Source: Aquimarina sp. TRL1
GTDB taxonomy: Bacteria > Bacteroidota > Bacteroidia > Flavobacteriales > Flavobacteriaceae
Length of the DNA: 64,000 bases
Assembly: GCF_013365535.1 (NCBI RefSeq)
Contig: NZ_CP053590.1
Coordinates: 474,001-538,000, forward strand
Reading direction: 5' to 3'
Shown: in pieces, positions 36,868-47,702 of the stretch
How positions within the stretch are numbered: position 1 is the stretch's first letter
Layout of the letters: each line of letters opens with the position of its first letter
The notes under the pieces: generated by a model
What the model was told of the DNA's origin: nothing
What the model saw: only the letters and a program-made list of their open reading frames with translations
Databases searched by the model: none
Translations under genes and position numbers: made by a program

Positions 36868-37224
36868 TTAGAATTTTAATCCTGCTTCTCTAGCTCCTTC
36901 TGCTAATGACTTAACTCTACCATGATACAAGTAACCACCTCTATCAAATGATACTGTTTCTACACCAGCACTTTTTGCTTTTTCTGCAAGGGTTTTTCCA
37001 ACCAAGTTCGCTTTTTCAATTTTATTTCCAGATGCCGAAGCAATGTCTTTATCTCTAGAAGAAGCTGTTGCAAGGGTTACTCCTGTAACATCATTTATGA
37101 TCTGTGCATAAATCTCTTTATTACTTCTGTATACAGATAATCTAGGACGTTGTTCTGTTCCGTTTACTTTACCACGGATTCGCTTTCTTATCTTTAATCT
37201 TCTTAAATCTTTTGAGAATGCCAT
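36868..37224 (-). CDS. rplR: 50S ribosomal protein L18
   Basis: The 118-residue 5S rRNA-binding L18 has [39 protein letters not shown] and the C-terminal [20 protein letters not shown]. It follows rplF by 10 bp. Confidence 0.98.
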   Translation of the reverse strand: MAFSKDLRRLKIRKRIRGKVNGTEQRPRLSVYRSNKEIYAQIINDVTGVTLATASSRDKDIASASGNKIEKANLVGKTLAEKAKSAGVETVSFDRGGYLYHGRVKSLAEGAREAGLKF

Positions 37225-37234
37225 ACCTTAGTTA

Positions 37235-37780
37235 TTATGCAGATTTACCTGCTTTTCTTCTTAATTGCTCTCCTACAAACTTAATTCCTTTTCCTTTGTA
37301 TGGTTCTGGCTTACGGAAGCTTCTTATTTTTGCTGCCACCTGACCTACAAGTTGTTTGTCATGAGATGTTAATTTTACAATAGGGTTTTTACCTTTTTCA
37401 GATATTGTCTCCACTTTTACTTCTGGAGCCAAATTTAAAACGATGTTATGAGAGAATCCCAAAGCCAAATCTAATTTCTGACCTTGATTAGATGCTCTAT
37501 ACCCTACTCCAACTAATTCTAGTTCTTTGGTAAACCCTTTAGAAACACCTTCTACCATATTGTTAATCAAAGCTCTGTACAATCCGTGCTTTGCTTTATG
37601 GCTTTTAGCATCACTAGGTCTTTCTACCACAACTTGACCTTCTTCAACTTTTACATTGATATTATCCTCAATAGTCTGAGAAAGCTCTCCTAATTTTCCT
37701 TTAACAGTAACAACATTACCTGTCACATCTACAGTGACACCAGACGGAATAGTTACTGGATTTTTTCCTATTCTTGACAT
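37235..37780 (-). CDS. rplF: 50S ribosomal protein L6
   Basis: The 181-residue L6 has the duplicated L6 fold, begins MSRIGKNPVTIPSGVTV and ends with the signature PEPYKGKGIKFVGEQLRRKAG. It lies near the factor-binding site of the 50S. Confidence 0.98.
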   Translation of the reverse strand: MSRIGKNPVTIPSGVTVDVTGNVVTVKGKLGELSQTIEDNINVKVEEGQVVVERPSDAKSHKAKHGLYRALINNMVEGVSKGFTKELELVGVGYRASNQGQKLDLALGFSHNIVLNLAPEVKVETISEKGKNPIVKLTSHDKQLVGQVAAKIRSFRKPEPYKGKGIKFVGEQLRRKAGKSA

Positions 37781-37801
37781 TTCTTTTTGTCTTTTATACT
37801 G

Positions 37802-38200
37802 TTAATATACGTAACAAAGTACCTCTCCTCCAACATTCTCTTGTTTTGCCTGTTTTCCAGTCATCACACCACGAGAAGTTGAAACAATAGCAATACCTAA
37901 TCCATTAAGAATTCTTGGAATATCATTAGATCCTGCATATTTACGTAAACCAGGCTTACTGATTCTTTGTAATTCTTTAATCACAGGATCTTTTGTATAC
38001 TTATCGTATTTTAATGCAATCTTGATAGTACCTTGTGTTGTATTATCTTCAAATTTATAACTTAAAATATATCCTTGATCGAATAATATTTTAGTGATCT
38101 CTTTTTTAACCTTAGATGCAGGGATCTCAACTACTCTGTGCTGAGCTCTGTTTGCATTTCGAATTCTGGTTAAATAATCTGCAATAGGATCTGTATTCAT
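37802..38200 (-). CDS. rpsH: 30S ribosomal protein S8
   Basis: The 132-residue S8 begins MNTDPIADYLTRIRNANRA and ends STSRGVMTGKQAKQENVGGE. It binds helix 21 of 16S rRNA and in E. coli represses spc-operon translation by binding an mRNA mimic. Here a long hairpin lies immediately upstream. Confidence 0.98.
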   Translation of the reverse strand: MNTDPIADYLTRIRNANRAQHRVVEIPASKVKKEITKILFDQGYILSYKFEDNTTQGTIKIALKYDKYTKDPVIKELQRISKPGLRKYAGSNDIPRILNGLGIAIVSTSRGVMTGKQAKQENVGGEVLCYVY

Positions 38201-38213
38201 TATATATAGTTTA

Positions 38214-38252
38214 TGGTATCGGTTTTCGATCCTAGGATCGAACCTGATACCA
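38214..38252 (-). promoter_or_regulatory. Long hairpin before rpsH, candidate S8 control site
   Basis: TGGTATC/GATACCA, GGTT/AACC and CGATCC/GGATCG pair in register, giving a roughly 17-bp interrupted stem with small bulges across 39 bp. It fills the 69-bp gap between rpsN and rpsH, ends 14 bp before the S8 start and has no T-run. Bulged helices are what S8 recognises; the link is inferred. Confidence 0.5.
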
Positions 38253-38269
38253 ATTTATTCACTTTGTTT

Positions 38270-38539
38270 TTACCAACTAGCTTTTGTTACTCCAGGAATT
38301 AATCCTTTGTTAGCCATTTCTCTAAAAGTTACACGAGAAATACCAAACTGACGCATGTACCCTTTTGGTCTTCCAGTTAGTTTACAACGATTGTGCATTC
38401 TAATTGGAGAAGCATTTTTTGGTAACTTCTGTAATGCTTCGTAATCTCCAGCTTCTTTTAAAGCTTTACGTTTTTCAGCATACTTAGCTACTGTCTTTGC
38501 TCTTTTTACCTCACGGGCTTTCATTGATTCTTTAGCCAT
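38270..38539 (-). CDS. rpsN: 30S ribosomal protein S14 (long, zinc-free form)
   Basis: The 89-residue S14 has [20 protein letters not shown] and [20 protein letters not shown]. It is the long form without a CxxC zinc knuckle. It starts 2 bp after rplE. Confidence 0.98.
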   Translation of the reverse strand: MAKESMKAREVKRAKTVAKYAEKRKALKEAGDYEALQKLPKNASPIRMHNRCKLTGRPKGYMRQFGISRVTFREMANKGLIPGVTKASW

Positions 38540-38541
38540 AA

Positions 38542-39093
38542 TTAATTCTTTTTAAAAGGTAATCCTAGTTGGGTTAACAATGATTTTGCTTCTTTATCTG
38601 TCTTTGCAGATGTTTCAAAAGTAATGTTCAATCCTGAGATTTTATTCACTTTATCAATATCTATTTCTGGAAAGATAATTTGCTCAGTAATTCCTAACGA
38701 ATAGTTTCCTCTTCCGTCAAATCCTGTAGCTTTTATTCCGTTAAAATCTCTAACTCGTGGCAAAGCACTTGTTATAAAACGATCTAAAAACTCATACATG
38801 TTTTCTCCTCTTAACGTAACTTTTGCACCAATTGGCATTCCTTTACGCAATTTAAAAGAAGCAACATCTTTTTTAGAAATAGTAGCTACTGCTTTTTGAC
38901 CAGTGATCATCGTTAATTCATCAACTGCGTGATCAATTAATTTTTTATCTGCTACAGCTGCTCCAATTCCTCTACTTAAAACTATTTTTTTAAGCTTAGG
39001 AATTTCCATTACGTTACCATAGCTGTACTCTTCTTTAAGAGCAGACATTACTCTGTCTTTATACTCTTGTTTTAATCTTGGTATATAAGCCAT
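38542..39093 (-). CDS. rplE: 50S ribosomal protein L5
   Basis: The 183-residue 5S rRNA-binding L5 has [36 protein letters not shown] and the C-terminal [19 protein letters not shown]. It starts 2 bp after rplX. Confidence 0.98.
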   Translation of the reverse strand: MAYIPRLKQEYKDRVMSALKEEYSYGNVMEIPKLKKIVLSRGIGAAVADKKLIDHAVDELTMITGQKAVATISKKDVASFKLRKGMPIGAKVTLRGENMYEFLDRFITSALPRVRDFNGIKATGFDGRGNYSLGITEQIIFPEIDIDKVNKISGLNITFETSAKTDKEAKSLLTQLGLPFKKN

Positions 39094-39095
39094 AA

Positions 39096-39407
39096 CTATA
39101 TTACTTCATTAGATTTTTTAGAAAATCTCACTTTCTTATCTCCTTCTACTCTATACCCAACTCTCGTTGCTTCTCCTTTAGAAGTTAACAATGATAAGTT
39201 AGAAATATGAATAGGAGCTTCTTGTTTCACTATTCCTCCTTGTGGATTAGCTGCGCTTGGTTTCTTGTGTTTAGACACAAGATTTACACCTTCCACAATC
39301 GCTTTGTTCTTATCTTTTAATACTTTTTGTACTTTCCCTTCCTGACCTTTATTGTCTCCGGCAATTACACGTACAGTATCTCCTGATTTTATTTTTAGCT
39401 TTGTCAT
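39096..39407 (-). CDS. rplX: 50S ribosomal protein L24
   Basis: The 103-residue L24 has a KOW motif ([20 protein letters not shown]) and [20 protein letters not shown]. It starts 50S assembly at the 5' end of 23S rRNA. It follows rplN by 13 bp. Confidence 0.98.
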   Translation of the reverse strand: MTKLKIKSGDTVRVIAGDNKGQEGKVQKVLKDKNKAIVEGVNLVSKHKKPSAANPQGGIVKQEAPIHISNLSLLTSKGEATRVGYRVEGDKKVRFSKKSNEVI

Positions 39408-39420
39408 TTTGCTACAATAA

Positions 39421-39789
39421 TTAAAGCACTTCTGGCGCTAATGAAACAATCTTCATGAATTGCTTATCACGAAGTTCTCTTGCCACAGGACCAAAAACAC
39501 GTGTTCCTCTCATTTCTCCTGCAGGGTTTAATAACACACATGCATTATCATCGAAACGGATATAAGAACCATCTGGTCTGCGAACCTCTTTTTTAGTACG
39601 AACTACAACTGCAGTAGAAACGGCTCCTTTTTTAATGTTTCCATTTGGAGTTGCTTCTTTAACACTGACAACTATCTTGTCCCCTACAGAGGCGTATCTT
39701 CTTTTTGTACCACCTAAAACACGGATAACCAAAACTTCTTTTGCTCCTGTGTTATCGGCTACTTTTAATCTAGACTCTTGTTGTACCAT
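39421..39789 (-). CDS. rplN: 50S ribosomal protein L14
   Basis: The 122-residue L14 reads [20 protein letters not shown], with [20 protein letters not shown] and [20 protein letters not shown]. It bridges to 16S rRNA. It starts 2 bp after rpsQ. Confidence 0.98.
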   Translation of the reverse strand: MVQQESRLKVADNTGAKEVLVIRVLGGTKRRYASVGDKIVVSVKEATPNGNIKKGAVSTAVVVRTKKEVRRPDGSYIRFDDNACVLLNPAGEMRGTRVFGPVARELRDKQFMKIVSLAPEVL

Positions 39790-39791
39790 AA

Positions 39792-40049
39792 TTACTTCGC
39801 TCTTTCAATTACTTCTACTAATCTCCAACATTTAGTTTTACTTAAAGGACGTGTTTCCATGATCCTTACCGTATCACCAATATTACAGTCGTTTTTCTCG
39901 TCGTGTGCTACGTATTTTTTCGTTTTTAACACGAACTTTCCGTACATCGGGTGTTTTACTTTTTTAACTTCAGAAACCACGATAGATTTCTCCATTTTAT
40001 TACTTGTAACGACTCCGATACGTTCTTTTCTTAAATTTCTTTTTTCCAT
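39792..40049 (-). CDS. rpsQ: 30S ribosomal protein S17
   Basis: The 85-residue OB-fold S17 has [40 protein letters not shown] and [16 protein letters not shown]. It follows rpmC by 12 bp. Confidence 0.98.
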   Translation of the reverse strand: MEKRNLRKERIGVVTSNKMEKSIVVSEVKKVKHPMYGKFVLKTKKYVAHDEKNDCNIGDTVRIMETRPLSKTKCWRLVEVIERAK

Positions 40050-40061
40050 CTTTCAGCAGAA

Positions 40062-40256
40062 TTAACCGTTTAATTCTCTTTTTGTTAGCTCTGTAGCAAT
40101 TCTAGCTATAGATCTTCTTACTTTACGAATTTGTAAAGGGTTCTCTAAAGGCGACATTGCATGAGCCATTCTTAAATCTGAATACTCTCTTTGAGATTTA
40201 CTAAGTTGCTCTTGTAATTCAGCTGTAGACAATTCTTTAACTTCTGATTGTTTCAT
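40062..40256 (-). CDS. rpmC: 50S ribosomal protein L29
   Basis: The 64-residue helical-hairpin L29 reads MKQSEVKELSTAELQEQLSK, with NPLQIRKVRRSIARIATELT. It lies at the polypeptide exit. It follows rplP by 13 bp. Confidence 0.97.
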   Translation of the reverse strand: MKQSEVKELSTAELQEQLSKSQREYSDLRMAHAMSPLENPLQIRKVRRSIARIATELTKRELNG

Positions 40257-40269
40257 AGTTTCTCAAATA

Positions 40270-40689
40270 TTAAGCTTTATAATCTCTAGCTACGATAAAC
40301 TTAGTTTTAACAGGTAATTTTTGAGCTGCTAAACGCAAAGCTTCTTTTGCCACATCATATGGCACTCCGCTTATCTCAAATAATATTCTTCCTGGCTTCA
40401 CTACTGCTGCCCAGTATTCTACTGCTCCTTTTCCTTTACCCATACGTACCTCTAATGGTTTTTTAGTAATAGGCTTGTCTGGAAAAATTTTAATCCAAAG
40501 GGATCCTTCCCTTTTCATATAACGTGTAGCAGAAATACGAGCTGCTTCTATTTGTCTCGCAGTAACGAAATTTGAATCTAGTGATTTAATTCCGAAGGTT
40601 CCGTTAGAAAGTTGGTGTCCACGATTAGACAGTCCTTTCATACGACCTTTTTGTTGTTTACGGAATTTTGTTCTTTTAGGCTGTAACAT
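40270..40689 (-). CDS. rplP: 50S ribosomal protein L16
   Basis: The 139-residue L16 begins [19 protein letters not shown] and has [20 protein letters not shown] and [15 protein letters not shown]. It helps shape the A site of the 50S. It follows rpsC by 20 bp. Confidence 0.98.
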   Translation of the reverse strand: MLQPKRTKFRKQQKGRMKGLSNRGHQLSNGTFGIKSLDSNFVTARQIEAARISATRYMKREGSLWIKIFPDKPITKKPLEVRMGKGKGAVEYWAAVVKPGRILFEISGVPYDVAKEALRLAAQKLPVKTKFIVARDYKA

Positions 40690-40709
40690 TGTTAATTTAC
40701 TTTAAAAAA

Positions 40710-41432
40710 TTACTTTCTACGGCGTGATTTCTTATCACCTCCTCTTGAGGATCTGTCACCTTTTCCTTGTTTTTTGGATAAACCAACTAAAGGAGAAAGC
40801 TCTCTTTTACCATATACTTCGCCTTTCATGATCCATACTTTAATCCCAAGTCTACCGTAAGTAGTATGAGCTTCTACTAAAGCATAATCGATGTCAGCTC
40901 TAAATGTAGATAAAGGAATTCGACCTTCTTTATACGCTTCTGAACGTGCCATTTCCGCACCATTCAAACGTCCTGAAATCTGAATTTTGATCCCTTCTGC
41001 ATTCATTCTTATTGCAGCCGCAATAGCCATTTTTATCGCACGACGGTAAGAAATACGTCCTTCTATCTGTCTAGCAATACTTGACCCTACTAAGAATGCA
41101 TCAAGTTCTGGTCTCTTGATTTCAAAAATATTGATCTGAACTTCTTTTTCTGTAATCTTCTTAAGCTCTTCTTTCAACTTGTCTACCTCTTGTCCACCTT
41201 TTCCGATAATAATACCAGGTCTGGCAGTAGTGATAGTAACGGTTACAAGTTTAAGCGTACGCTCAATAATCACTCTTGATACACTAGCTTTTGATAAACG
41301 TGCGTGTACATACTTTCTAATCTTATCGTCTTCGGCTAACTTATCACCGTAGTCATTACCTCCATACCAGTTGGACTCCCATCCTCTGATGATACCAAGG
41401 CGATTTCCGATTGGATTTGTCTTCTGTCCCAT
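40710..41432 (-). CDS. rpsC: 30S ribosomal protein S3
   Basis: The 240-residue S3 has [20 protein letters not shown], a KH domain ([20 protein letters not shown]) and the C-terminal [20 protein letters not shown]. It ends in a basic tail [16 protein letters not shown]. It contributes to mRNA entry. It starts 8 bp after rplV. Confidence 0.98.
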   Translation of the reverse strand: MGQKTNPIGNRLGIIRGWESNWYGGNDYGDKLAEDDKIRKYVHARLSKASVSRVIIERTLKLVTVTITTARPGIIIGKGGQEVDKLKEELKKITEKEVQINIFEIKRPELDAFLVGSSIARQIEGRISYRRAIKMAIAAAIRMNAEGIKIQISGRLNGAEMARSEAYKEGRIPLSTFRADIDYALVEAHTTYGRLGIKVWIMKGEVYGKRELSPLVGLSKKQGKGDRSSRGGDKKSRRRK

Positions 41433-41440
41433 ACTATTTA

Positions 41441-41851
41441 TTAATTGCTTTGTGTATTATTGTTTGCTGCAACCACGATTGTCACGTGGTTAGAGCGTTT
41501 TCTTATTCTGTGTGCACGACCTTGTGGTGCAGGACGCAATCTTTTCAGCATGCTTCCTCCATCTACACGGATCTCTTTTACAATAAGCTCAGCATCTTCA
41601 ATGCTAGCGTCTTCATTTTTCGCCTGCCAGTTAGCTATTGCAGAAAGCAATAACTTTTCTAAACGACGTGATGCTTCTTTAGGATTAAATCTAAGAATAT
41701 GAAGCGCTCTTTCAACTTTTTCACCACGAACTAAATCTGCAACTAATCGCATCTTTCTAGGTGACGTAGGGCAGTTATTAAGTTTAGCGAAAGCAATTTG
41801 CTTTCTCTCTTCCTTAAATCTTTCTGCCATTTCTCTTTTACGAACTCCCAT
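41441..41851 (-). CDS. rplV: 50S ribosomal protein L22
   Basis: The 136-residue L22 has [20 protein letters not shown], the exit-tunnel hairpin [20 protein letters not shown] and [10 protein letters not shown]. The N-terminus could begin at Met1 or at Met8 ([11 protein letters not shown]); I keep the longer form. It starts 8 bp after rpsS. Confidence 0.97.
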   Translation of the reverse strand: MGVRKREMAERFKEERKQIAFAKLNNCPTSPRKMRLVADLVRGEKVERALHILRFNPKEASRRLEKLLLSAIANWQAKNEDASIEDAELIVKEIRVDGGSMLKRLRPAPQGRAHRIRKRSNHVTIVVAANNNTQSN

Positions 41852-41859
41852 AGCTTAAA

Positions 41860-42138
41860 TTATTTTTTACCTTTATTTTTAGCACCAGCATGTCCTCTAA
41901 ATGAACGTGTTGGCGAAAATTCTCCTAGTTTATGACCTACCATATTCTCTGTAACATATACAGGTACGAACTGGCGTCCGTTGTGTACTGCAATTGTCTG
42001 CCCTACAAAATCAGGAGTAATCATAGAAGCTCTAGACCATGTTTTGATCACCGTCTTTTTATTTGCTTCTACATTTGCAGCTACCTTTTTCTCTAATTTA
42101 TAGTGAACGTAAGGTCCTTTTTTTAATGAACGTGCCAT
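41860..42138 (-). CDS. rpsS: 30S ribosomal protein S19
   Basis: The 92-residue S19 begins [19 protein letters not shown] and has [20 protein letters not shown] and [14 protein letters not shown]. It sits in the 30S head with S13. It follows rplB by 6 bp. Confidence 0.98.
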   Translation of the reverse strand: MARSLKKGPYVHYKLEKKVAANVEANKKTVIKTWSRASMITPDFVGQTIAVHNGRQFVPVYVTENMVGHKLGEFSPTRSFRGHAGAKNKGKK

Positions 42139-42144
42139 ATCTTA

Positions 42145-42969
42145 TTATTTCTTTCTACGTTCTACAATATACTTATTACTCGCTTTTGTTTTAGAACGGG
42201 TTCTATATCCTTTAGAAGGTAACCCTTTTCTAGAACGTGGATGACCTCCAGATGAACGTCCTTCTCCACCACCCATTGGATGATCTACCGGGTTCATCGC
42301 TACTGGTCTTGTTCTTGGACGACGTCCTAACCATCTGCTTCTACCAGCTTTACCACCAACTATTAACTGATGATCACTGTTAGAAACCGCTCCAATAGTA
42401 GCCATACAACGTACTAAAATCATACGTACTTCTCCAGAAGGTAATTTTACCGTAGCAAACTTACCATCTCTAGCCATAAGCTGAGCAAATGAACCTGCAC
42501 TACGTGCCATTACAGCACCTTGTCCAGGATGTAATTCGATACAAGAAATGATTGTTCCTAATGGAATATCACTCAACGGCATTGCATTTCCAATTTCAGG
42601 AGCAACATTGCTTCCAGAAACGATGTTTTGTCCAACTTGCAATCCATTCTGAGCAATAACATAACGCTTTTCACCATCTTGGTAGTTTAAAAGCGCAATA
42701 AATGCAGTTCTGTTTGGATCGTATTCGATTGTAGCAACAGTAGCAGGAACTCCCTGCTTATCACGCTTAAAATCGATAATACGATACCTTTTTTTATGAC
42801 CTCCACCTTTGTAGCGGATTGTCATTTTTCCTTGACTGTTTCTACCTCCAGATCTTTTTTTCGGAGCTAACAAGCTTTTTTCCGGCTTATCAGTAGTAAT
42901 GGCGTCAAATCCATTAACTACTCTAAAACGCTGACCTGGGGTAATTGGTTTTAATTTTCTTACTGACAT
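42145..42969 (-). CDS. rplB: 50S ribosomal protein L2
   Basis: The 274-residue L2 has [40 protein letters not shown] and [20 protein letters not shown], including the conserved His near the peptidyl-transferase centre. It follows rplW by 9 bp. Confidence 0.98.
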   Translation of the reverse strand: MSVRKLKPITPGQRFRVVNGFDAITTDKPEKSLLAPKKRSGGRNSQGKMTIRYKGGGHKKRYRIIDFKRDKQGVPATVATIEYDPNRTAFIALLNYQDGEKRYVIAQNGLQVGQNIVSGSNVAPEIGNAMPLSDIPLGTIISCIELHPGQGAVMARSAGSFAQLMARDGKFATVKLPSGEVRMILVRCMATIGAVSNSDHQLIVGGKAGRSRWLGRRPRTRPVAMNPVDHPMGGGEGRSSGGHPRSRKGLPSKGYRTRSKTKASNKYIVERRKK

Positions 42970-42978
42970 CTTCTAGTC

Positions 42979-43269
42979 TTAAAGATTACTATATAAATCA
43001 ATTACTTCACCTTCCGCCACCTGTACAATTGCTTTTTTAATAGCGCTTGTTTTACCAGTGATCATACCCGTTTTTGTATAACGAGTCTTACGATCCGGGC
43101 GAACATTAATAGTACGAACTTTAGTAACAGAAACTCCATAAGCAGCTTCTACTGCCTTTCTAATTTCTACCTTATTCGCATTTCTATCTACTACAAATCC
43201 ATAACGATTATACAATTCGCTATCTGCAGTAGCCTTTTCCGTAATAATAGGTTTTATTAAAATACTCAT
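42979..43269 (-). CDS. rplW: 50S ribosomal protein L23
   Basis: The 96-residue L23 has LIKPIITEKATADSELYNRY and FVVDRNANKVEIRKAVEAAY. It lies at the tunnel exit, where SRP and trigger factor dock. It follows rplD by 5 bp. Confidence 0.98.
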   Translation of the reverse strand: MSILIKPIITEKATADSELYNRYGFVVDRNANKVEIRKAVEAAYGVSVTKVRTINVRPDRKTRYTKTGMITGKTSAIKKAIVQVAEGEVIDLYSNL

Positions 43270-43274
43270 GGCTT

Positions 43275-43904
43275 CTATTTACTTAAATTCGTTTCAATTC
43301 CTTTCAAAGAACCTTCTAGAAGCACAACACTATTCGCATTAAGTATTTTATAAGTACTTAATTCAGAGTTAGTTACAACTTCAGAACGTTTTAAATTACG
43401 TGACGACAAATATACATTATTATTTGACTCACCCAACACAAACAACGACTTTTTACCTTCTAATCCTAAAGACTTTAGCACTGCTGTAAAATTCTTTGTT
43501 TTAACAGTATCAAAAGTAAAATCCTCAATTACCGTAATCGCTTTCTCATTTGCTTTAATAGATAAAGCAGATCTCCTAGCTAATCTTTTTAAATTTTTAT
43601 TTAACTTAAAAGAATAATTACGTGGTCTAGGACCAAAGATTCTACCTCCTCCTCTAAAAACAGGAGATTTAATACTACCAGCACGAGCTGTACCCGTACC
43701 TTTTTGTTTCTTAATTTTTCTTGTACTTCCTGCGATCTCAGCACGCTCTTTAGACTTATGCGTACCTTGACGTTGATTCGCCAAGTATTGCTTAACATCT
43801 AAGTACACAGCATGATCATTAGGCTCTATACCAAAAACAGCATCAGAAAGGTTCACCTTTCTCCCTGTTTCTTTTCCATTAATATCAACAACTGCTACTT
43901 CCAT
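43275..43904 (-). CDS. rplD: 50S ribosomal protein L4
   Basis: The 209-residue L4 starts at ATG 43904 ([20 protein letters not shown]); earlier codons belong to the rplC tail in another frame. It has [20 protein letters not shown] and [19 protein letters not shown]. Its ATG overlaps the rplC stop by one base. In E. coli L4 represses the S10 operon through the leader; a leader with attenuator features lies one gene upstream here. Confidence 0.97.
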   Translation of the reverse strand: MEVAVVDINGKETGRKVNLSDAVFGIEPNDHAVYLDVKQYLANQRQGTHKSKERAEIAGSTRKIKKQKGTGTARAGSIKSPVFRGGGRIFGPRPRNYSFKLNKNLKRLARRSALSIKANEKAITVIEDFTFDTVKTKNFTAVLKSLGLEGKKSLFVLGESNNNVYLSSRNLKRSEVVTNSELSTYKILNANSVVLLEGSLKGIETNLSK

Positions 43905-44521
43905 TACTTTTGAATTGTTACATAAGCGTTTTTGTGTCCAGGCACACATCCCTTAACCACAAGTAGATTCTTCTCCGGAACTACTTTTAACACTCGTAAG
44001 TTTTGAACTTTTACTTTATCTCCACCCATTCTTCCTGCCATACGCATTCCTTTGAATACTCTTGCAGGATAAGATGCAGCTCCAATAGACCCAGGAGCTC
44101 TCAGACGGTTATGTTGTCCGTGAGTTGCTTGTCCAACTCCACCAAAACCATGTCTTTTAACAACTCCCTGAAATCCTTTACCTTTAGAAGTACCTGAAAC
44201 ATCTACAAACTCTCCTTCTGTGAAGTGTTCTACTGTTATCGTATCTCCTAATTTAACACCTTCCTCAAAACCTTTGAATTCAACAACTTTTCGCTTAGCA
44301 ACTGTTCCTGCTTTCTTAAAATGACCTAAAGCCGCTTTAGAAGCATTCTTGTCTGCTTTGTCATCGAAACCTAACTGAACAGCCTCATAACCATCCACAT
44401 CATTGGTTCTGACTTGGGTAACAACGCATGGTCCAGCTTCGATTACTGTACATGGAATATTCTTTCCATTTTCATCGAAAATGCTGGTCATACCGATCTT
44501 TTTTCCTATTAACCCAGACAT
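43904..44521 (-). CDS. rplC: 50S ribosomal protein L3
   Basis: The 205-residue L3 begins [20 protein letters not shown] and has [20 protein letters not shown] with [14 protein letters not shown]. It nucleates 50S assembly. It is separated from rpsJ by 220 bp that hold a candidate promoter and attenuator. Three AATTAAT-type repeats stand just before the start codon. Confidence 0.98.
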   Translation of the reverse strand: MSGLIGKKIGMTSIFDENGKNIPCTVIEAGPCVVTQVRTNDVDGYEAVQLGFDDKADKNASKAALGHFKKAGTVAKRKVVEFKGFEEGVKLGDTITVEHFTEGEFVDVSGTSKGKGFQGVVKRHGFGGVGQATHGQHNRLRAPGSIGAASYPARVFKGMRMAGRMGGDKVKVQNLRVLKVVPEKNLLVVKGCVPGHKNAYVTIQK

Positions 44522-44561
44522 ATTTATTAATTATTAATTATTAATTGTTTCCTTTTTCTGC

Positions 44562-44608
44562 AAAAAAACACAGGGTCAAAATACTTCAACCCTGCTTGAA
44601 TGTATTTT
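44562..44608 (-). promoter_or_regulatory. Candidate attenuator upstream of rplC
   Basis: On the transcribed (minus) strand two mutually exclusive hairpins can form. Hairpin A (44578-44608) pairs AAAATAC-A-TTCAA with TTGAAGTATTTT around a 6-nt loop. Hairpin B (44571-44594) pairs CAGGGT with ACCCTG and is followed by TGTTTTTTT (44562-44570), like an intrinsic terminator. A uses the bases that form the loop and part of the stem of B, so A would act as antiterminator. Confidence 0.55.
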
Positions 44609-44675
44609 TTTACCGTTTTTCCCTCGCTCGAAGCTCAGGACATGTAATTCAAAAGTCTTATTTTGAAATTTCGTG

Positions 44676-44683
44676 CAAAATTA
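44676..44683 (-). promoter_or_regulatory. Candidate internal promoter (-7) before rplC
   Basis: On the minus strand TAATTTTG is an exact TAnnTTTG in the unusually long rpsJ-rplC gap. It would give a leader of about 150 nt that includes both alternative hairpins. No -33 TTG is found at 17-23 bp; a TTG lies about 30 bp away. Confidence 0.4.
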
Positions 44684-44741
44684 ACGAATTCTTTTAAATA
44701 ACTTAAACTTTATCAAATTATTTTACTGAATTCAATTTTTA

Positions 44742-45047
44742 TCACACTTTAATTTCTACTTCAACTCCACTTGGCAATTCCAACTTCATCAACGCGTCAA
44801 TAGTCTTTGAAGATGAACTATAAATATCCAAAAGCCTCTTATAAGAACTTAATTGAAATTGCTCTCTAGATTTTTTATTAACGTGCGGAGAACGCAACAC
44901 TGTAAAAATCTTCTTATGTGTTGGTAATGGTATCGGTCCAGTTACTACTGCACCAGTACTTTTTACAGTCTTTACGATTTTTTCAGCAGACTTATCTACC
45001 AAGTTATGATCGTAAGATTTTAGTTTTATTCTAATTTTTTGACTCAT
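44742..45047 (-). CDS. rpsJ: 30S ribosomal protein S10
   Basis: The 101-residue S10 (also NusE) reads [20 protein letters not shown], with [20 protein letters not shown] and [14 protein letters not shown]. It joins the 30S head and antitermination complexes. It follows fusA by 11 bp, so here it belongs to the str block and not to the S10 block downstream. Confidence 0.98.
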   Translation of the reverse strand: MSQKIRIKLKSYDHNLVDKSAEKIVKTVKSTGAVVTGPIPLPTHKKIFTVLRSPHVNKKSREQFQLSSYKRLLDIYSSSSKTIDALMKLELPSGVEVEIKV

Positions 45048-45058
45048 TTCTGTAATAA

Positions 45059-47185
45059 TTAAGCATTAACTCCTTTTGAAGCTGCTATCACTTCTTCTGA
45101 AATATTTGAAGGAGTCTCCGCATAGTGAGAAAATTCCATAGTAGAAGTAGCTCTACCCGATGACAAGGTTCTTAATGATGTAACATATCCGAACATTTCT
45201 GAAAGAGGCACATTCGCTCTAACAACTTTAGATCCCGCTCTGTCACTCATATCATTAACCTGACCACGACGACGGTTAAGATCTCCAACAATATCACCCA
45301 TGTTTTCTTCTGGAGTAAGCACCTCTAACTTCATTATCGGCTCCATAATCACAGCTCCAGCAGCTTTAGCAGCAGCTTTAAACCCTAGTTTTGCAGCTAA
45401 CTCGAACGACAACTGATCAGAATCCACATCGTGATACGATCCATCCTTTAAAGTCACCTTTAAAGCATCTATTTCATACCCCGCTAATGGTCCATTCACC
45501 ATTGCCATCTTAAATCCTTTCTCTACAGAAGGAATAAATTCTTTCGGTACATTACCTCCTTTAATCTCAGAAACAAATTCAAGTCCAGTTTTACCTTCTT
45601 CAGCCGGCTCAATAGTAAACACGATATCCGCAAATTTACCACGTCCACCAGACTGCTTTTTATACACCTCTCTATGGTCAGCCGCCCTTGTAATTGCTTC
45701 TTTGTATTCCACCTGAGGTTGACCTTCATTAACTTCAACTTTAAACTCACGCTTCAAACGATCCACAATAATATCCAAATGCAACTCTCCCATACCAGAA
45801 ATAATTGTCTGACCTGAAGCTTCATCTGTTCTCACCGTAAACGTAGGATCTTCTTCTGCTAATTTCGCCAAAGCCATTCCTAACTTATCTACATCTGCCT
45901 TTGTTTTTGGCTCAACTGCAATACCAATTACCGGATCAGGGAAGTCCATAGACTCTAGTACAATTCTGTTTTTCTCATCAGATAATGTATCTCCTGTTTT
46001 TATATCCTTAAATCCTACTGCTGCACCAATATCTCCAGCTTCTATATATTCAATTGCGTTTTGCTTATTAGAATGCATCTGATAAATACGAGAAATACGT
46101 TCTTTTTTACCAGAACGGTTATTCATCACATAAGAACCAGCATCCAATCTTCCTGAATACGCACGGAAGAATGCCAAACGTCCTACAAAAGGATCTGTAG
46201 CAATCTTAAATGCCAATGCAGAAAACGGCTCTTTTACATCTGGCTTACGACTAATTTCTTCTCCTGAATCTGGATCCGTCCCTACAATCGCATCTTTATC
46301 GACTGGAGAAGGCAAATAACGACAAACTGCATCCAGCAAGAACTGAACCCCTTTGTTTTTAAATGCAGACCCACACACCATAGGAATAATAGACATATCC
46401 ATTACAGCAGCACGAAGTGCAGCATGCACCTCTTCTTCTGTAATAGAATCCTCATCTTCCATATATTTTTCAAGAAGATTCTCATCATAAGCAGCAACTT
46501 CTTCTATAAGCTTACCTCGAAGTTCTCTTGCTTCTTCTTTTAAATCCTCAGGAATATCAATCACATCAAAGGTAGCCCCTTGAGTCTCATCATGCCATAC
46601 AATTGCACGATTCTTTACTAAATCAACAATTCCTTTAAAATCAGCTTCTTCTCCGATATTTAATACAATTGGCACCGCATTAGAACCTAACATCTCCTTA
46701 ACCTGATTACAAACTGCTAAGAAGTTCGATCCCTGACGATCCATTTTGTTTACAAACCCCATTCTAGGAACTTTGTAATTATCAGCCAATCTCCAGTTAG
46801 TCTCCGACTGAGGCTCCACCCCATCCACAGCACTAAACAAGAAAACTAACCCATCTAAAACACGTAATGACCTATTTACCTCTACAGTAAAATCAACGTG
46901 TCCCGGAGTATCAATAATATTAAAATGATACCCTTTAGCATCTGCTGTAGGCTTACCATTTTCCGTTGGAAACTGCCATGTACAAGTAGTAGCCGCAGAG
47001 GTAATTGTAATTCCTCGCTCCTGCTCTTGCTCCATCCAGTCCATTGTAGCTGCACCATCATGCACCTCACCAATCTTGTGACTTACTCCAGTATAATAAA
47101 GTATACGCTCAGTAGTCGTAGTCTTTCCTGCATCAATATGTGCAGCAATTCCTATATTTCTAGTATATTTTAAATCTCTAGCCAT
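45059..47185 (-). CDS. fusA: Elongation factor G
   Basis: EF-G is the translocation GTPase. The 708-residue protein has G1 [15 protein letters not shown], the switch I region with [12 protein letters not shown]3 DTPGHVDF and G4 NKMDR. Domains II-V end in [20 protein letters not shown]. Length is normal. It follows rpsG by 12 bp; tuf does not follow it as in many bacteria, rpsJ does. Confidence 0.98.
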   Translation of the reverse strand: MARDLKYTRNIGIAAHIDAGKTTTTERILYYTGVSHKIGEVHDGAATMDWMEQEQERGITITSAATTCTWQFPTENGKPTADAKGYHFNIIDTPGHVDFTVEVNRSLRVLDGLVFLFSAVDGVEPQSETNWRLADNYKVPRMGFVNKMDRQGSNFLAVCNQVKEMLGSNAVPIVLNIGEEADFKGIVDLVKNRAIVWHDETQGATFDVIDIPEDLKEEARELRGKLIEEVAAYDENLLEKYMEDEDSITEEEVHAALRAAVMDMSIIPMVCGSAFKNKGVQFLLDAVCRYLPSPVDKDAIVGTDPDSGEEISRKPDVKEPFSALAFKIATDPFVGRLAFFRAYSGRLDAGSYVMNNRSGKKERISRIYQMHSNKQNAIEYIEAGDIGAAVGFKDIKTGDTLSDEKNRIVLESMDFPDPVIGIAVEPKTKADVDKLGMALAKLAEEDPTFTVRTDEASGQTIISGMGELHLDIIVDRLKREFKVEVNEGQPQVEYKEAITRAADHREVYKKQSGGRGKFADIVFTIEPAEEGKTGLEFVSEIKGGNVPKEFIPSVEKGFKMAMVNGPLAGYEIDALKVTLKDGSYHDVDSDQLSFELAAKLGFKAAAKAAGAVIMEPIMKLEVLTPEENMGDIVGDLNRRRGQVNDMSDRAGSKVVRANVPLSEMFGYVTSLRTLSSGRATSTMEFSHYAETPSNISEEVIAASKGVNA

Positions 47186-47197
47186 TTCTGTTCGTGA

Positions 47198-47674
47198 TTA
47201 AAATCTAAAGTGTGAGAATGCTTTATTTGCTTCAGCCATCTTATGAGTATCAACTCTTTTCTTAACTGCAGCTCCTTCTTCTTTTTCTGCCGCAAGAATT
47301 TCAGCAGCTAACTTACGAGCCATTGATTTCTCATTTCTCTTACGCGCATATAAGATTAACCATTTCATCGCAGTTGATATCTTGCGATCTGGTCTAATTG
47401 GGTTAGGAATTTGAAAAGTTGCCCCTCCAACTCTACGACTACGCACTTCAACGTGCGGCATAACATTAGACAATGCATCTTTCCAGATTTCTAAAGCTGT
47501 TTTTTCGTCATTTTGTTTCTTCTCGTCTACAATATCAATTGCATCGTAGAATAACTTAAATGCCACAGATTTCTTACCATCCCACATCATCATATTAACA
47601 AATCGAGTTACTAACTGATCATTAAAACGTGGATCTGGTAAAATTGGCCTTTTTTTAGCCTTTCTTTTTCTCAT
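47198..47674 (-). CDS. rpsG: 30S ribosomal protein S7
   Basis: The 158-residue S7 begins [20 protein letters not shown] and has [20 protein letters not shown] and [20 protein letters not shown], ending NKAFSHFRF. It is the primary assembly protein of the 30S head. It follows rpsL by 28 bp. Confidence 0.98.
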   Translation of the reverse strand: MRKRKAKKRPILPDPRFNDQLVTRFVNMMMWDGKKSVAFKLFYDAIDIVDEKKQNDEKTALEIWKDALSNVMPHVEVRSRRVGGATFQIPNPIRPDRKISTAMKWLILYARKRNEKSMARKLAAEILAAEKEEGAAVKKRVDTHKMAEANKAFSHFRF

Positions 47675-47702
47675 GTCTTCTTCTTAAAAGTTTTTTCTAA
47701 AA

